A program made the translations under genes and the position numbers. Below are positions 26,255 through 35,816 of a stretch of DNA of 44,131 nt, piece after piece (within the stretch, counting starts at the first letter, position 1; each line of letters opens with the position of its first letter). Origin of the DNA: Candidatus Peregrinibacteria bacterium CG_4_9_14_0_2_um_filter_41_14 (GTDB taxonomy: Bacteria > Patescibacteriota > Gracilibacteria > UBA1369 > UM-FILTER-41-14); contig PFRW01000051.1 in NCBI GenBank assembly GCA_002788755.1, positions 1-44,131 of the forward strand, read 5' to 3'. A model generated the notes under the pieces. The model ran no database searches. It was given only the letters and a program-made list of their open reading frames with translations, and was not told the origin of the DNA.

Positions 26255-26343
26255 AGTATTATATATTAAATGAATATACGACACTATAAAACAAAGGAAT
26301 AAAAATGTCAATCCACGATTCGCCGCACCCCTTCATTAAGACC

Positions 26344-27759
26344 CTACCGCCCTGCCATCTCATAAGCATGCCCAACATTCAACAACTTTGCCTCACTCCA
26401 CTGCGGGCTCATCAACTGCAAGCCTACCGGCAAACCATCGGTGGTATTACCGCAAGGAACAGACAAACCGGGTAAACCAGCAATGGCAGATGGGATTGTG
26501 AGCGCATCAGCATTGTACATTGCGACGGGATCATCCGACTTCGCGCCAATTTTAAAAGCGGGGAAAGGTGAAACGGGAGCGGCTAAAACGTCGACCTCCT
26601 CAAAAACTTGCTCAAAATCTTGGCAAATTAAAGTTCGCACTTTTTGCGCTTTCAGATAGTAGGCATCGTAATAACCGGCAGATAAAGCGTAAGTTCCCAT
26701 CATAATCCGACGTTTCATTTCCGGGCCAAAACCTTTACCTCTGTTTTTTAAATAAAATTCATATAAATCTTGAGGATCTTCGCCTAAACGCGGACCATAA
26801 CGCACACCGTCAAAACGAGCCATATTGGAACTAACCTCACTTGGCGAAATAATGTAATAAACGGCCACACCATACTTGGTCATTGGCAAAGAAACTTCCT
26901 TAATAATCGCCCCCTCATTTTTCAAAACCTCGACCGCTTCCATTACACGCGCTCGCACATCAGGCTCTACGGACTCACTAAAATACTCTTTTGGTAAACC
27001 GATGCGCATGCCTTTAATCGAATTATTAATTCCACCCAAATAAGCATCAACTTTAACATTTGGCGCAGTTGTATCTAAACGATGACTACCGGCAATTGCA
27101 CCCAAAACCAAGGCGGCATCATAAACCGTTTTAGTTAAAGCCCCCACCGTATCCAAAGACGATGCCATCGAAATAACACCGGAACGCGGCACCCGGCCAT
27201 AAGTCACTTTTAACCCCACAGATCCACAAAAAGAAGCAGGCTGTCTAATCGAACCACCGGTATCGGTCCCCATCGAAAAAGCACACAAATTAGCGGCAAC
27301 AGCAGCAGCCGACCCACCACTGGAACCACCGGCCACACACTCTAAATTTGCCGGATTTTTAGTCACACCAAAAGCGGAAGTCTCGCTAGAAGCACCACAT
27401 GTAAATTCATCTGTATTTACCTTACCCAACAAAATTGCCCCTTGATCATATAAACGATCTACAACCGGCGCATTGTATGGTGGTTTAAAACCTTTTAAAA
27501 TATTGGAACAAGCAGTCGTTTCAATTCCCTCGGTCGAAAAAACATCTTTAAGAGCCATTGGCACATTTGCCAAACTGCCCTGCGCACTTTCATCAATCTG
27601 ACTTTTTGCCACATCTACCGTTTCTAAAATATAGGCATTTAGTGCGGGATTTTCTTGTTTAATTGCGTCAGCATAAGCGTCTACTACTTCTAAAGGCGAA
27701 AAGGTTTTCGCCTGATAACCCTCCAACAACTCCTTAACCGAAAGCGTGTTTAATTCCAT
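26344..27759 (-). CDS. gatA: Asp-tRNA(Asn)/Glu-tRNA(Gln) amidotransferase subunit A
   Basis: MALKDVFSTEGIETTACSNIL...GASSETSAFGVTKNP...VAGGSSGGSAAAVAA...GTDTGGSIRQPASFCG amidase signature. Confidence 0.96.
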   Translation of the reverse strand: MELNTLSVKELLEGYQAKTFSPLEVVDAYADAIKQENPALNAYILETVDVAKSQIDESAQGSLANVPMALKDVFSTEGIETTACSNILKGFKPPYNAPVVDRLYDQGAILLGKVNTDEFTCGASSETSAFGVTKNPANLECVAGGSSGGSAAAVAANLCAFSMGTDTGGSIRQPASFCGSVGLKVTYGRVPRSGVISMASSLDTVGALTKTVYDAALVLGAIAGSHRLDTTAPNVKVDAYLGGINNSIKGMRIGLPKEYFSESVEPDVRARVMEAVEVLKNEGAIIKEVSLPMTKYGVAVYYIISPSEVSSNMARFDGVRYGPRLGEDPQDLYEFYLKNRGKGFGPEMKRRIMMGTYALSAGYYDAYYLKAQKVRTLICQDFEQVFEEVDVLAAPVSPFPAFKIGAKSDDPVAMYNADALTIPSAIAGLPGLSVPCGNTTDGLPVGLQLMSPQWSEAKLLNVGHAYEMAGR

Positions 27760-27761
27760 AA

Positions 27762-28067
27762 TTAACTGTTAAATACAGATGGCACCACAACTTGATTATC
27801 GATCACTTCGCCATCAACGTTACCTAGCAATCGTTTTTTATCTTCGACAAAATCAATAACTTTGTCTTCTTCAAAAATGTTAGTTAGTCCGGTAACTTGT
27901 GCGGTTGGCTTCACACCCTCTGTATCCACCTCCGCCAAAATTTCAATTGCTCCTAAAATATCCTGCAACTGGCCGGCAAACTTGGCAACTTCCGCTTCGC
28001 TTAGTTCCAAACGGGCTAAATGCGCAATTCTTTGCACAACCTCTTTTGTAATTTTTACATCTGACAT
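27762..28067 (-). CDS. gatC: Asp-tRNA(Asn)/Glu-tRNA(Gln) amidotransferase subunit C
   Basis: VVQRIAHLARLELSEAEVAKFAGQLQDILGAIEILAEVDTEGVKPTAQVTGLTN; directly upstream of gatA. Confidence 0.95.
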   Translation of the reverse strand: MSDVKITKEVVQRIAHLARLELSEAEVAKFAGQLQDILGAIEILAEVDTEGVKPTAQVTGLTNIFEEDKVIDFVEDKKRLLGNVDGEVIDNQVVVPSVFNS

Positions 28068-28116
28068 ATTATAATGATCAATAAATGCAGTCCAAGCTTA
28101 GGGATTTAAGCGAAAA

Positions 28117-28145
28117 GTGACAAGAGAAAATTCTTCCATTATAGT
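28117..28145 (+). promoter_or_regulatory. Candidate promoter for a leaderless transcript
   Basis: GTGACA (28117-28122), 17-nt spacer, TATAGT (28140-28145); ATG at 28152, only 6 nt between. Confidence 0.5.
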
Positions 28146-28151
28146 AGATAT

Positions 28152-28508
28152 ATGATTGAAACAGTCCCCCATATAAATACCGAGTCCAAAAACAAAACTA
28201 CGGCAATTTACCAAAATATTAACTGTGTCAGTTTTTATTTTTTCGCTACTCTTGGCTTTGTCCACCTTATTAGCGGTCTTTTTGTCGCCAACGAAATCGC
28301 GCTTAAAGGCATGTGGCTAATCAACCGCTTACTCGATGTCCCCTTCTTTATCGTCAGCTATCTTTACTTTGCCTCACTATTTAAACTACAATTAGACTCC
28401 GATGCAACCAACACCAACGTTTGGGATTTACTTATTATTGTCGTTGGCATCGGCTTATTGTTATTTCTTCAGGTTTACGACTTAGTTTTCCCTAATTTGC
28501 AGCCATGA
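28152..28508 (+). CDS. Small integral membrane protein of unknown function
   Basis: 118 aa with about three hydrophobic segments (VSFYFFATLGFVHLISGLFV, LLDVPFFIVSYLYFASLF, DLLIIVVGIGLLLFLQVYDLVF). Confidence 0.7.
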   Translation: MIETVPHINTESKNKTTAIYQNINCVSFYFFATLGFVHLISGLFVANEIALKGMWLINRLLDVPFFIVSYLYFASLFKLQLDSDATNTNVWDLLIIVVGIGLLLFLQVYDLVFPNLQP

Positions 28509-28921
28509 AACGCGTTCTCGCCTTTGGAACTTTCGATTATTTTCACATTGGACATCAATACTACCTTAATGAAGCCGCAAAACTTGGCGACGAACTTTAC
28601 GTAATCATTGCCCGCGACGACACGGTCAAACAAGTTAAAGGCTTTAAAACAGACGAAAACGAAAAAACTCGTCAAAAAAAAGTTGCAAACTGGCCAACCG
28701 TTACCAAAGCAATTCTCGGTAGCAAAAAAGATAAGTACGATGTATTAAAAAAATACAAACCTGATATAATTTGCCTCGGATACGATCAATACGCTTTCAC
28801 ACAACAACTCCAAAATAAAATAATCGAACTCAAACTTAACACAAAAATTATCCGCCTACCGGCGTATCAACCTCAAATCTACAAATCCTCAATCATTAAA
28901 AAAGCACAAAATGCGAACTAA
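28505..28921 (+). CDS. Cytidylyltransferase-family nucleotidyltransferase, RibL/FAD-synthase-like
   Basis: MKRVLAFGTFDYFHIGHQYYLNEAAKLGDELYVIIARDDTVKQVKG...KPDIICLGYDQ. Confidence 0.8.
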   Translation: MKRVLAFGTFDYFHIGHQYYLNEAAKLGDELYVIIARDDTVKQVKGFKTDENEKTRQKKVANWPTVTKAILGSKKDKYDVLKKYKPDIICLGYDQYAFTQQLQNKIIELKLNTKIIRLPAYQPQIYKSSIIKKAQNAN

Positions 28922-29822
28922 AAAATATTTCCACGAAGCCATCACCGCCATTATTCGCAATCGCTTTTTGTCGGCCGTCACCATTTTAAGTATCGCCTTC
29001 ATCCTACTAATTTTTAATGTACTGCTAGCCGTTAATCAACTCACGCACAGCACTATTCAAGACCTAAGCGAAAAAATAACCCTCACCGTTTACGTAAAAA
29101 CCGACATCGACCCCAAAACACTAGACCCACTCATAAGCGAAATCAACCAACTACCCTTTGTTATCGATACTCAATACCAAACCGCAGCCGACGCCCTCAC
29201 AAAAATCACCACCAAATATCCGGAAAGCACAAAATTTTTAAGCCAATACAACGTCCCCAATCCGCTACCGGCAACTGTTAACATCAAAACCAACAACCTC
29301 GAAGACCAACGCCAACTAATTAAACTGTTTCAAAACGAACCATACAAAAACATCTTCCGTGTTAACGAAAACGATCAACAACGTAGCACAATCCAAACCG
29401 TAATCAATAACCTGATCAACCTTAAAGGTTTTACGTTTCAAGTTATTCTATGGGTCATTTTAACCTTTACTATTGGCGGCGCCCTGCTTATTTTCAACGT
29501 TTTAAACGTTACCCTCTTTAGTCGCCGCAAAGAAATCCAAATCATGCAATTTGTCGGTGCCACTCATGCCACAATTCGCATGCCGTTTGTGTTTGAAGGA
29601 ATTTTATACGGAGTGGCCTCCTTCATCCTCAGCTTTATATTACTATTAATCATCCAAATATTTATTCCGGAATCAATTCAGGAATTTCGCTCCATTCTTT
29701 TATCTGGTAGTTTTCAATTCACCTTAATTATCGAACTCATCGCCATTGGCATAATTAGTGGCGTCATCAGTGTTTTAACCGTCGAAAATCATCTTAAACA
29801 CAAAGGCATTCTAGCCGATTAA
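28911..29822 (+). CDS. ftsX: Cell division protein FtsX (permease)
   Basis: N-terminal TM, extracellular domain (KITLTVYVKTDIDPKTLDPLISEINQLPFV...), C-terminal FtsX TMs with FSRRKEIQIMQFVGATHATIRMPFVFEGILYG. Confidence 0.9.
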   Translation: MRTKKYFHEAITAIIRNRFLSAVTILSIAFILLIFNVLLAVNQLTHSTIQDLSEKITLTVYVKTDIDPKTLDPLISEINQLPFVIDTQYQTAADALTKITTKYPESTKFLSQYNVPNPLPATVNIKTNNLEDQRQLIKLFQNEPYKNIFRVNENDQQRSTIQTVINNLINLKGFTFQVILWVILTFTIGGALLIFNVLNVTLFSRRKEIQIMQFVGATHATIRMPFVFEGILYGVASFILSFILLLIIQIFIPESIQEFRSILLSGSFQFTLIIELIAIGIISGVISVLTVENHLKHKGILAD

Positions 29823-29831
29823 TTTTTTTAC

Positions 29832-30575
29832 ATGTCACGTTTTCGGGAAAAATTTACCAACGGCTTTATTATTGGTAGTAATCAAGCCCCCAACAACGTT
29901 ATTTATCTTCAAATTTTTACCAAAGAACTAGGTGTTATTACCGCTAAAGCCAAAGTCAGCCCCAAACTAACCGGCAAATTCCAAGGCAAATTAGAGCCGC
30001 TAACCAAAGCAATGTTTGTTTTATACAAAGGCCAAACTACTTGGAGCATCAAAGAAATAACCAACGTCCAAAACACCCATCTCGACCTAGTCACACATCC
30101 AATTCAAGAACTTATTCATTTCATCTGCAAGATTTATCGCCAACTCCTCCCCGAAGACGAACCACTAGCCTCCCTATTTGTAATGCTTGAACAAGTACAC
30201 CAAAATATTGCAAACCACATTTATTCCACAAGCAGCATCATCTATTTTCTAGCACAAACTCTCGACAAAATCGGCATCTTGCCAAATCTCAAAACCTGTC
30301 CCGGCTGCAAATCCGAAATCACCGGCAACGCCACTTACGACCCGGCTCAACAAGAAATCTTCTGCACAAACTGCATCCCCAATCACTCGGAACAGCTTGT
30401 CCAAATTAATCTCAACCAACGCAAAACAATCTACTACGCCACCAAAACCAACCTCATCGATTTCAACAAAATCCAAATTGATCCAAACATTCAAGCCAAA
30501 AGCATTCGCCTATTACAAGTCATTACGGCAAACTACTTGGGCAAATCCCCTAGTCTAGTTTCTTTACCGATTTAA
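29832..30575 (+). CDS. recO: DNA repair protein RecO
   Basis: LQIFTKELGVITAKAKVSPKLTGKFQGKLEPLTKAMFVLYKG...; Zn motif CPGCKSEI...FCTNC. Confidence 0.85.
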   Translation: MSRFREKFTNGFIIGSNQAPNNVIYLQIFTKELGVITAKAKVSPKLTGKFQGKLEPLTKAMFVLYKGQTTWSIKEITNVQNTHLDLVTHPIQELIHFICKIYRQLLPEDEPLASLFVMLEQVHQNIANHIYSTSSIIYFLAQTLDKIGILPNLKTCPGCKSEITGNATYDPAQQEIFCTNCIPNHSEQLVQINLNQRKTIYYATKTNLIDFNKIQIDPNIQAKSIRLLQVITANYLGKSPSLVSLPI

Positions 30576-32787
30576 CATTTGGCACTTCCTGAATTTTTTG
30601 AATTAAACGTGCCAACTGATCATAATCTTTTATCGCCACTTCAAACTCTCTAAAAATAAAAGTGGAATTGGTCGCTTCATTAAGTGCCATTTTTGTAATA
30701 TTGATGCCCATTTGCGAAGTTAAACAAGAAATATCCGACAACAACCCAATACGATCCTGCATTACCACCTCAAGTGACACCCTGTAAGTTGGCGCCGCCA
30801 CATCCTTACGCCAGTGCGCTGCAATCAGCCTCTCCGTTTTACGATTATTAATTACCTTACAAGCCTTTTTGTGCACAGTCACCCCACGCCCACGGGTAAT
30901 ATAACCAATTATGGCATCACCGGGATTTGGCTGACAACAAGTCGCCATCTTTATCGGAAAATCCGTATATCCATCCACAACAACCTCATTTTTTCCAACC
31001 TCTTCTATGGCCTTTTTCTTATCTTGTTTCTTTTTCTTAATTTCGATTATACGAGACCGCGAACGCAACAATTCCTCTGCCGGAAATAGAGTTTTAATCA
31101 CAACATTCGGGTACAACATTCCCCTACCAATATCCCGTAATAACTCTTCTCGATCCTTCAACGTCAACTTACAACCACCATAATTTTTCAATAGCTGTAA
31201 ATCAGCATCCAAAGGTGCCTTACTAATTTGCTCCAAATGTTTATTTAAAATTTCTCGACCCTCGCGCAAAATTTTCTGAGGATCAGCATTAGACCTAAAC
31301 CATCCTTTAATCTTACTCTTTGCCGAACTGGTTTTAACAAAAGATAACCAATATTGATTTGGCTCTGCATTATCACGCGTAATAATTTCAACAACATTGC
31401 CATTTTGTAGCTCGTAATCCAAAGGCACAATGGCATCATTAACTTTAGCCATTGCACAATGATTCCCCACCTCCGAATGAACAGCATAAGCAAAATCGAT
31501 TGGTGTGGCCCCGGCCGGCAAATCTTGCACATCTCCCGCTGGTGTTAAAACAAAAATCCGTCTATGAAAAATATCACGATGTAAGTCATCAATAAATTCT
31601 TCATTATTAGATACTTCTTCCTGCAAACTATTTAAAGCTTTTACCCAACCCAATCGCTCACCAAACTTACTACTATTCCTAATTTCTTCAGCATCCATAC
31701 CCGCAGTTGCGCCACCGGTCTCACCATAAAGCCAATGCGAAGCCACACCGCGCTCCGCCTCACCATGCATCGATTCTGTTCTAATCTGAATTTCGGTTGG
31801 CTGATTACGCGACTTTGGGCCCAAACCAACAACAGTTGTATGCAAACTCCGATAACCATTAGGCTTTGGCACAGCAATGTAATCCTTAAATCGCTGCTGC
31901 AAAGGCGCCCACATGCCATGAATCACGCCCAACGCCTCATACAAATGCCCAGTATACTCCCGTCCATCCTTTTTCTGATCTTGCAAAATAATGCGCATCG
32001 CAAAAATATCATAAATCTCATCCACCGAACTTAAACTTTTACGGCTCAACTTAACGTGAATACTATACAAACTCTTTAAACGCGCCTCGACCTTAAATTT
32101 TTTAAAACCGCCACCCGCCAAACATTTAGTTAACGTTTTCTTAATGTCCAAAATTAGTGGATCCGTCATTCGACTATAACTACTAAGTTGTTCTTTTACA
32201 TTTTCATAATGTTCCGGTTCCAAAAATTCAAAACACAAATCCTCTAATTTACTTTTTAAATTATAAATACCTAAACGCGCTGCAATTGGCACATACACAT
32301 CCAAAGTCTCCGTAGCAATTCGCTCTTGTTTATGCGGTTTAACATATTCCAAAGTCGACATATTATGTAAGCGATCACAAAGTTTAATAATAATAATTCT
32401 AAAATCGGCCGCCATATGCACAAACATCCGCCGCAAATTTTCCGCATAAGGCTCATCAATACGCGATCTCACTTTACTTAACTTTTCCAACCCCTGAACC
32501 ATATAGGCCACTTTTGGACCAAACTCCGCTTCAATCTGCACCAAGGTACGATCCGTATCCTCAGAAACGTCATGCAACAAAGCCGCAATAATCATCTCCT
32601 CATCCGGATTATAATCCAACAAAATATCGACCACCGCCACCGGATGAATTATGTAAGGCTCCCCCGAAAAACGCTTTTGCCCCTCGTGAGCATCACGCGC
32701 ATATTCATAGGCCCGAACAATCCGCTCCATATCATACGAAGGAGATTGCTTTTTAATTCGATCTAAAACTGGTGCAAAAAAATTCAT
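30550..32787 (-). CDS. Bifunctional (p)ppGpp synthetase/hydrolase (Rel/SpoT)
   Basis: HD domain AALLHDVSEDT; RLHNMSTL; synthetase YRSLHTTVVG; TGS domain (RRIFVLTPAGDVQDLPAGATPIDFAYAVHSEVG); C-terminal ACT. Confidence 0.95.
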   Translation of the reverse strand: MNFFAPVLDRIKKQSPSYDMERIVRAYEYARDAHEGQKRFSGEPYIIHPVAVVDILLDYNPDEEMIIAALLHDVSEDTDRTLVQIEAEFGPKVAYMVQGLEKLSKVRSRIDEPYAENLRRMFVHMAADFRIIIIKLCDRLHNMSTLEYVKPHKQERIATETLDVYVPIAARLGIYNLKSKLEDLCFEFLEPEHYENVKEQLSSYSRMTDPLILDIKKTLTKCLAGGGFKKFKVEARLKSLYSIHVKLSRKSLSSVDEIYDIFAMRIILQDQKKDGREYTGHLYEALGVIHGMWAPLQQRFKDYIAVPKPNGYRSLHTTVVGLGPKSRNQPTEIQIRTESMHGEAERGVASHWLYGETGGATAGMDAEEIRNSSKFGERLGWVKALNSLQEEVSNNEEFIDDLHRDIFHRRIFVLTPAGDVQDLPAGATPIDFAYAVHSEVGNHCAMAKVNDAIVPLDYELQNGNVVEIITRDNAEPNQYWLSFVKTSSAKSKIKGWFRSNADPQKILREGREILNKHLEQISKAPLDADLQLLKNYGGCKLTLKDREELLRDIGRGMLYPNVVIKTLFPAEELLRSRSRIIEIKKKKQDKKKAIEEVGKNEVVVDGYTDFPIKMATCCQPNPGDAIIGYITRGRGVTVHKKACKVINNRKTERLIAAHWRKDVAAPTYRVSLEVVMQDRIGLLSDISCLTSQMGINITKMALNEATNSTFIFREFEVAIKDYDQLARLIQKIQEVPNVKSVKKLD

Positions 32788-32802
32788 ACCCCAAACAATA
32801 CA

Positions 32803-33858
32803 CTATTCCGCCGGAATCACCAAGTCCAAGTCAATCGTCGGGAAATCAATCACCTTTACACCTTTAACAAATGCATCTCGATTTGATTCCACCGCCAAAA
32901 TTTTATCAGTTACAATGGGTAAACCACGTTCATAACGAACAATAATCTGCTCCCGCGCACGCACTTCCGATCTAACCACAATGTACTGCTCTGCTAAGCG
33001 TTGATAAGTTTCTAGCAATTCCGGTAACCTTTCACTGGCAAGCTGATCCGCCGCATCTAAATAACGTTCTTCAGACGCATTCCTTGTTTCTTCCAATCGT
33101 ACCAATGTTTCATTTAAAATTGCGGTCTCTTGTCTTATATCCTCATAAGCTCGTGTCGCCTCCGCATAACTCGCCTTCAAATCATCTAAATACTGATCAA
33201 AAGCAGCATTACGAACCGAACTACTATCTAACAATAAAAAGATGTCTGTATTAAAAATGTTCTGCATTCGTCGATAAGTTCGCACATAGTAACTTAAACG
33301 ATTAGGCAATTGATCCACTGCCCCAAGCTGATTAATCACAATAAACAAATCCGTACTTAAATTTTCCACCGGTTTCGAGGTTGGCAACGCCTCTTCCTTA
33401 CCAATATCAGTCACCACTTTAACTGTTGATATATCCGATTCAACAGGAGTCTCGGTTACAACAGGATTTTCAGTTGCAACAGGTTCTTCAGTTATCACTT
33501 CATCCTTATTGCCACCGGTCACTTTATTCCAAATACGAGATAAAAAGCCCGGACCATCATCTACAGCCGGCACTGTTACCACTATCTCCGGTGCCTTATT
33601 TTGCTGAGCCAAAGGATCCACGCTATCGTTCAAATACCCCAACAAAAAAACAAAACTCGCCACAATAATTAAAATGAGCGATACAATAAAAGCAATAATT
33701 CCAAAAAAATGACTGCGCCCAATGTGCAACTCTGCCAAAATTCCTTTAACTTCATCAATAACACCACCATCACCCGGAATATGTTCCGGCTTAGGTTCTG
33801 GAACATTTGATGGCTCAGCATCCAAAGTTTCGCCTTCTATAACGGTATCGTCTGGCAT
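32803..33858 (-). CDS. Single-TM protein with acidic linker and predicted coiled-coil region
   Basis: TM HFFGIIAFIVSLILIIVASFVFLLGYL; helical ASYAEATRAYEDIRQETAILNETLVRLEETRNASEERYLDAADQLASERL. Confidence 0.75.
   Translation of the reverse strand: MPDDTVIEGETLDAEPSNVPEPKPEHIPGDGGVIDEVKGILAELHIGRSHFFGIIAFIVSLILIIVASFVFLLGYLNDSVDPLAQQNKAPEIVVTVPAVDDGPGFLSRIWNKVTGGNKDEVITEEPVATENPVVTETPVESDISTVKVVTDIGKEEALPTSKPVENLSTDLFIVINQLGAVDQLPNRLSYYVRTYRRMQNIFNTDIFLLLDSSSVRNAAFDQYLDDLKASYAEATRAYEDIRQETAILNETLVRLEETRNASEERYLDAADQLASERLPELLETYQRLAEQYIVVRSEVRAREQIIVRYERGLPIVTDKILAVESNRDAFVKGVKVIDFPTIDLDLVIPAE
33441..33494. repeat. 3 x 18-nt degenerate tandem repeat in coding sequence
   Basis: caacaggagtctcggtta / caacaggattttcagttg / caacaggttcttcagtta, encoding the TEEPVATENPVVTETPVES linker on the minus strand. 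Confidence 0.75.
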
Positions 33859-33995
33859 AAATAATTACTAAGAATCTAATAATTATAGCATAAATAAGCC
33901 TGTATTAGAAGACAAAAGCAACTAATTAACAAAGAACCACTTAAATAAATCATCAAAATTAGCTAAATTAAAAAAGTCCCTAACCAAAAACAAAA

Positions 33996-35462
33996 ATGAA
34001 GTTAAATCTCCTCAAAACATATACTACAGCTGATGCAATCCTTTTGCCTCTATTTGAAAACAAACTTAAAGACGCCATCGACCAACTACCAGCCACCCTC
34101 CAAAAACAAATAGCCCATTTAGTAGACCATAAAGTCACCGGCAAACGCGGCGATATCGAAGTTTTTCACACCGCCACCGGCAAAACCAACGTCAGTATCT
34201 ATTTTATTGGCCTAGGCGAAAAAGCCAAACTTGACTCCGAACAACAAAAGTTAATGGGCGCCAAAACCGCTCAGGCCATCAAAAAATACAAATACGACAA
34301 AGTTGCCATTTTCCCCATCAACAAAAAAGAAAACATTAAAATCATGCACTTTTTTGCCCTCGGCTTTTTACTTGGCAGCTACAAATTCGACACCTACATC
34401 AACGACAAAAAAAAGAAACAACACATCTATAAAGAAATCCAAGTAATAAGCCCCGACAGCAAACTCACCAATACCGAATTTGACGAACTAAACACAATCA
34501 CCCAAGCAATTTATTACACACGTGATTTAGTTAACACACCGCCCAACGAACTCACTCCTACGCAATTAGGAAAAGAAGCACTCGCAATCGGCAAACTGTC
34601 TCGCCAAATTAAAGTCACCATTTTTGACGACAAACTACTCAAAAAACACAAAATGGGCCTAATTTTAGGCGTTGGTGCCGGCAGCCACGAAGAAAGCCGT
34701 CTAATTTTTATGGAATACAAAAACAAACCAACTAACAAAAAACCATTGTTAATTGTTGGCAAAGGCGTAACTTTTGATGCTGGCGGCTTAAACATCAAAC
34801 CAACCAACAATATCGAAGATATGAAAAGCGACATGGCCGGTGCCGCCAGTGTTCTCGGACTAATGCAAATTTTAGCAAAACTAAAACCAAATCTACACGT
34901 AGTTGGTGTTATTTCATCTGCCGAAAATCTTCTCGGTGACAAAGCCATGAAACCGGGTGATATCCTAACCGCCTACAACGGCGAAACCGTCGAAATCACC
35001 AACACCGATGCCGAAGGCCGCCTCGTCTTAGCCGACGCCCTTGCCTACAGTACCAAAAAATATAATCCCGAAATAATTGTAGATATCGCCACCTTAACCG
35101 GCGCCTGCATTGCTGCCATTGGCTTCCAAATAACCGGTGTTGTCAGCAACAACGATAAACTCTACAACAAACTAGAAACCGCCAGCAAAAACTGTGCCGA
35201 CCTAATTTGGCATCTCCCCCTAACTCAACACTTTCAGGATAAAGTCGCCAGCGACATCGCCGACTACAAAAACTGGACCGCCGGTGTAAACGCCGGTGCC
35301 AGCATGGGTGCCGCCTTCCTCGAAAAATTCATCAACAACCACAATTGGGCCCATTTAGACATCGCCGGCTCCAGCTGGACCCCCGAAAACACACCCACGT
35401 CTCACCAAGGCGCCACCGGTGTCCCCGTCCACATGCTTTGGGAACTGATTAAGCAATATTAA
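33996..35462 (+). CDS. pepA: Leucyl aminopeptidase, M17 family
   Basis: VGKGVTFDAGGLNIKPTNNIEDMKSDMAGAASVLG and NTDAEGRLVLADALAY signatures. Confidence 0.94.
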   Translation: MKLNLLKTYTTADAILLPLFENKLKDAIDQLPATLQKQIAHLVDHKVTGKRGDIEVFHTATGKTNVSIYFIGLGEKAKLDSEQQKLMGAKTAQAIKKYKYDKVAIFPINKKENIKIMHFFALGFLLGSYKFDTYINDKKKKQHIYKEIQVISPDSKLTNTEFDELNTITQAIYYTRDLVNTPPNELTPTQLGKEALAIGKLSRQIKVTIFDDKLLKKHKMGLILGVGAGSHEESRLIFMEYKNKPTNKKPLLIVGKGVTFDAGGLNIKPTNNIEDMKSDMAGAASVLGLMQILAKLKPNLHVVGVISSAENLLGDKAMKPGDILTAYNGETVEITNTDAEGRLVLADALAYSTKKYNPEIIVDIATLTGACIAAIGFQITGVVSNNDKLYNKLETASKNCADLIWHLPLTQHFQDKVASDIADYKNWTAGVNAGASMGAAFLEKFINNHNWAHLDIAGSSWTPENTPTSHQGATGVPVHMLWELIKQY

Positions 35463-35548
35463 TTTCACTACCGCAATTATATTTTGTAAGATCAAATTGC
35501 CGCATGGCATTTTAAAGCATACAATAAAGCCTTCATTTAAACAGTAGT

Positions 35549-35755
35549 ATGCAAGCCACAATTGCCGAATTTCAAGAAACAAACGCCATCGTGCAACTAA
35601 CCGAAACTGGTCATCGCTTTGCCTTCCCCATCAAACTTTTACCGGATGACATCAGCACCGGCGACGAAATCGAACTCCGTATCATTACCAAAAAGGATAT
35701 TGAAGCTGACAAAATCAAAAACATGAAACAACTGCTTCAAGAACTAATTAACTAA
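35549..35755 (+). CDS. Small conserved-type protein, possibly DUF3006-like
   Basis: 68 aa MQATIAEFQETNAIVQLTETGHRFAFPIKLLPDDISTGDEIELRIITKKD...; followed by a terminator hairpin. Confidence 0.6.
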   Translation: MQATIAEFQETNAIVQLTETGHRFAFPIKLLPDDISTGDEIELRIITKKDIEADKIKNMKQLLQELIN

Positions 35756-35763
35756 TCAACACA

Positions 35764-35795
35764 AAAGACCTTTCCAACTAAGGAAGGGCCTTTTT
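35764..35795 (+). terminator. Rho-independent terminator (possibly bidirectional between convergent genes)
   Basis: AAAGACCTTTCC-AACTAA-GGAAGGGCCTTT with one mismatch and one G-T wobble, then TT. Confidence 0.75.
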
Positions 35796-35816
35796 AAAAT
35801 CTACAAAATACAATTA

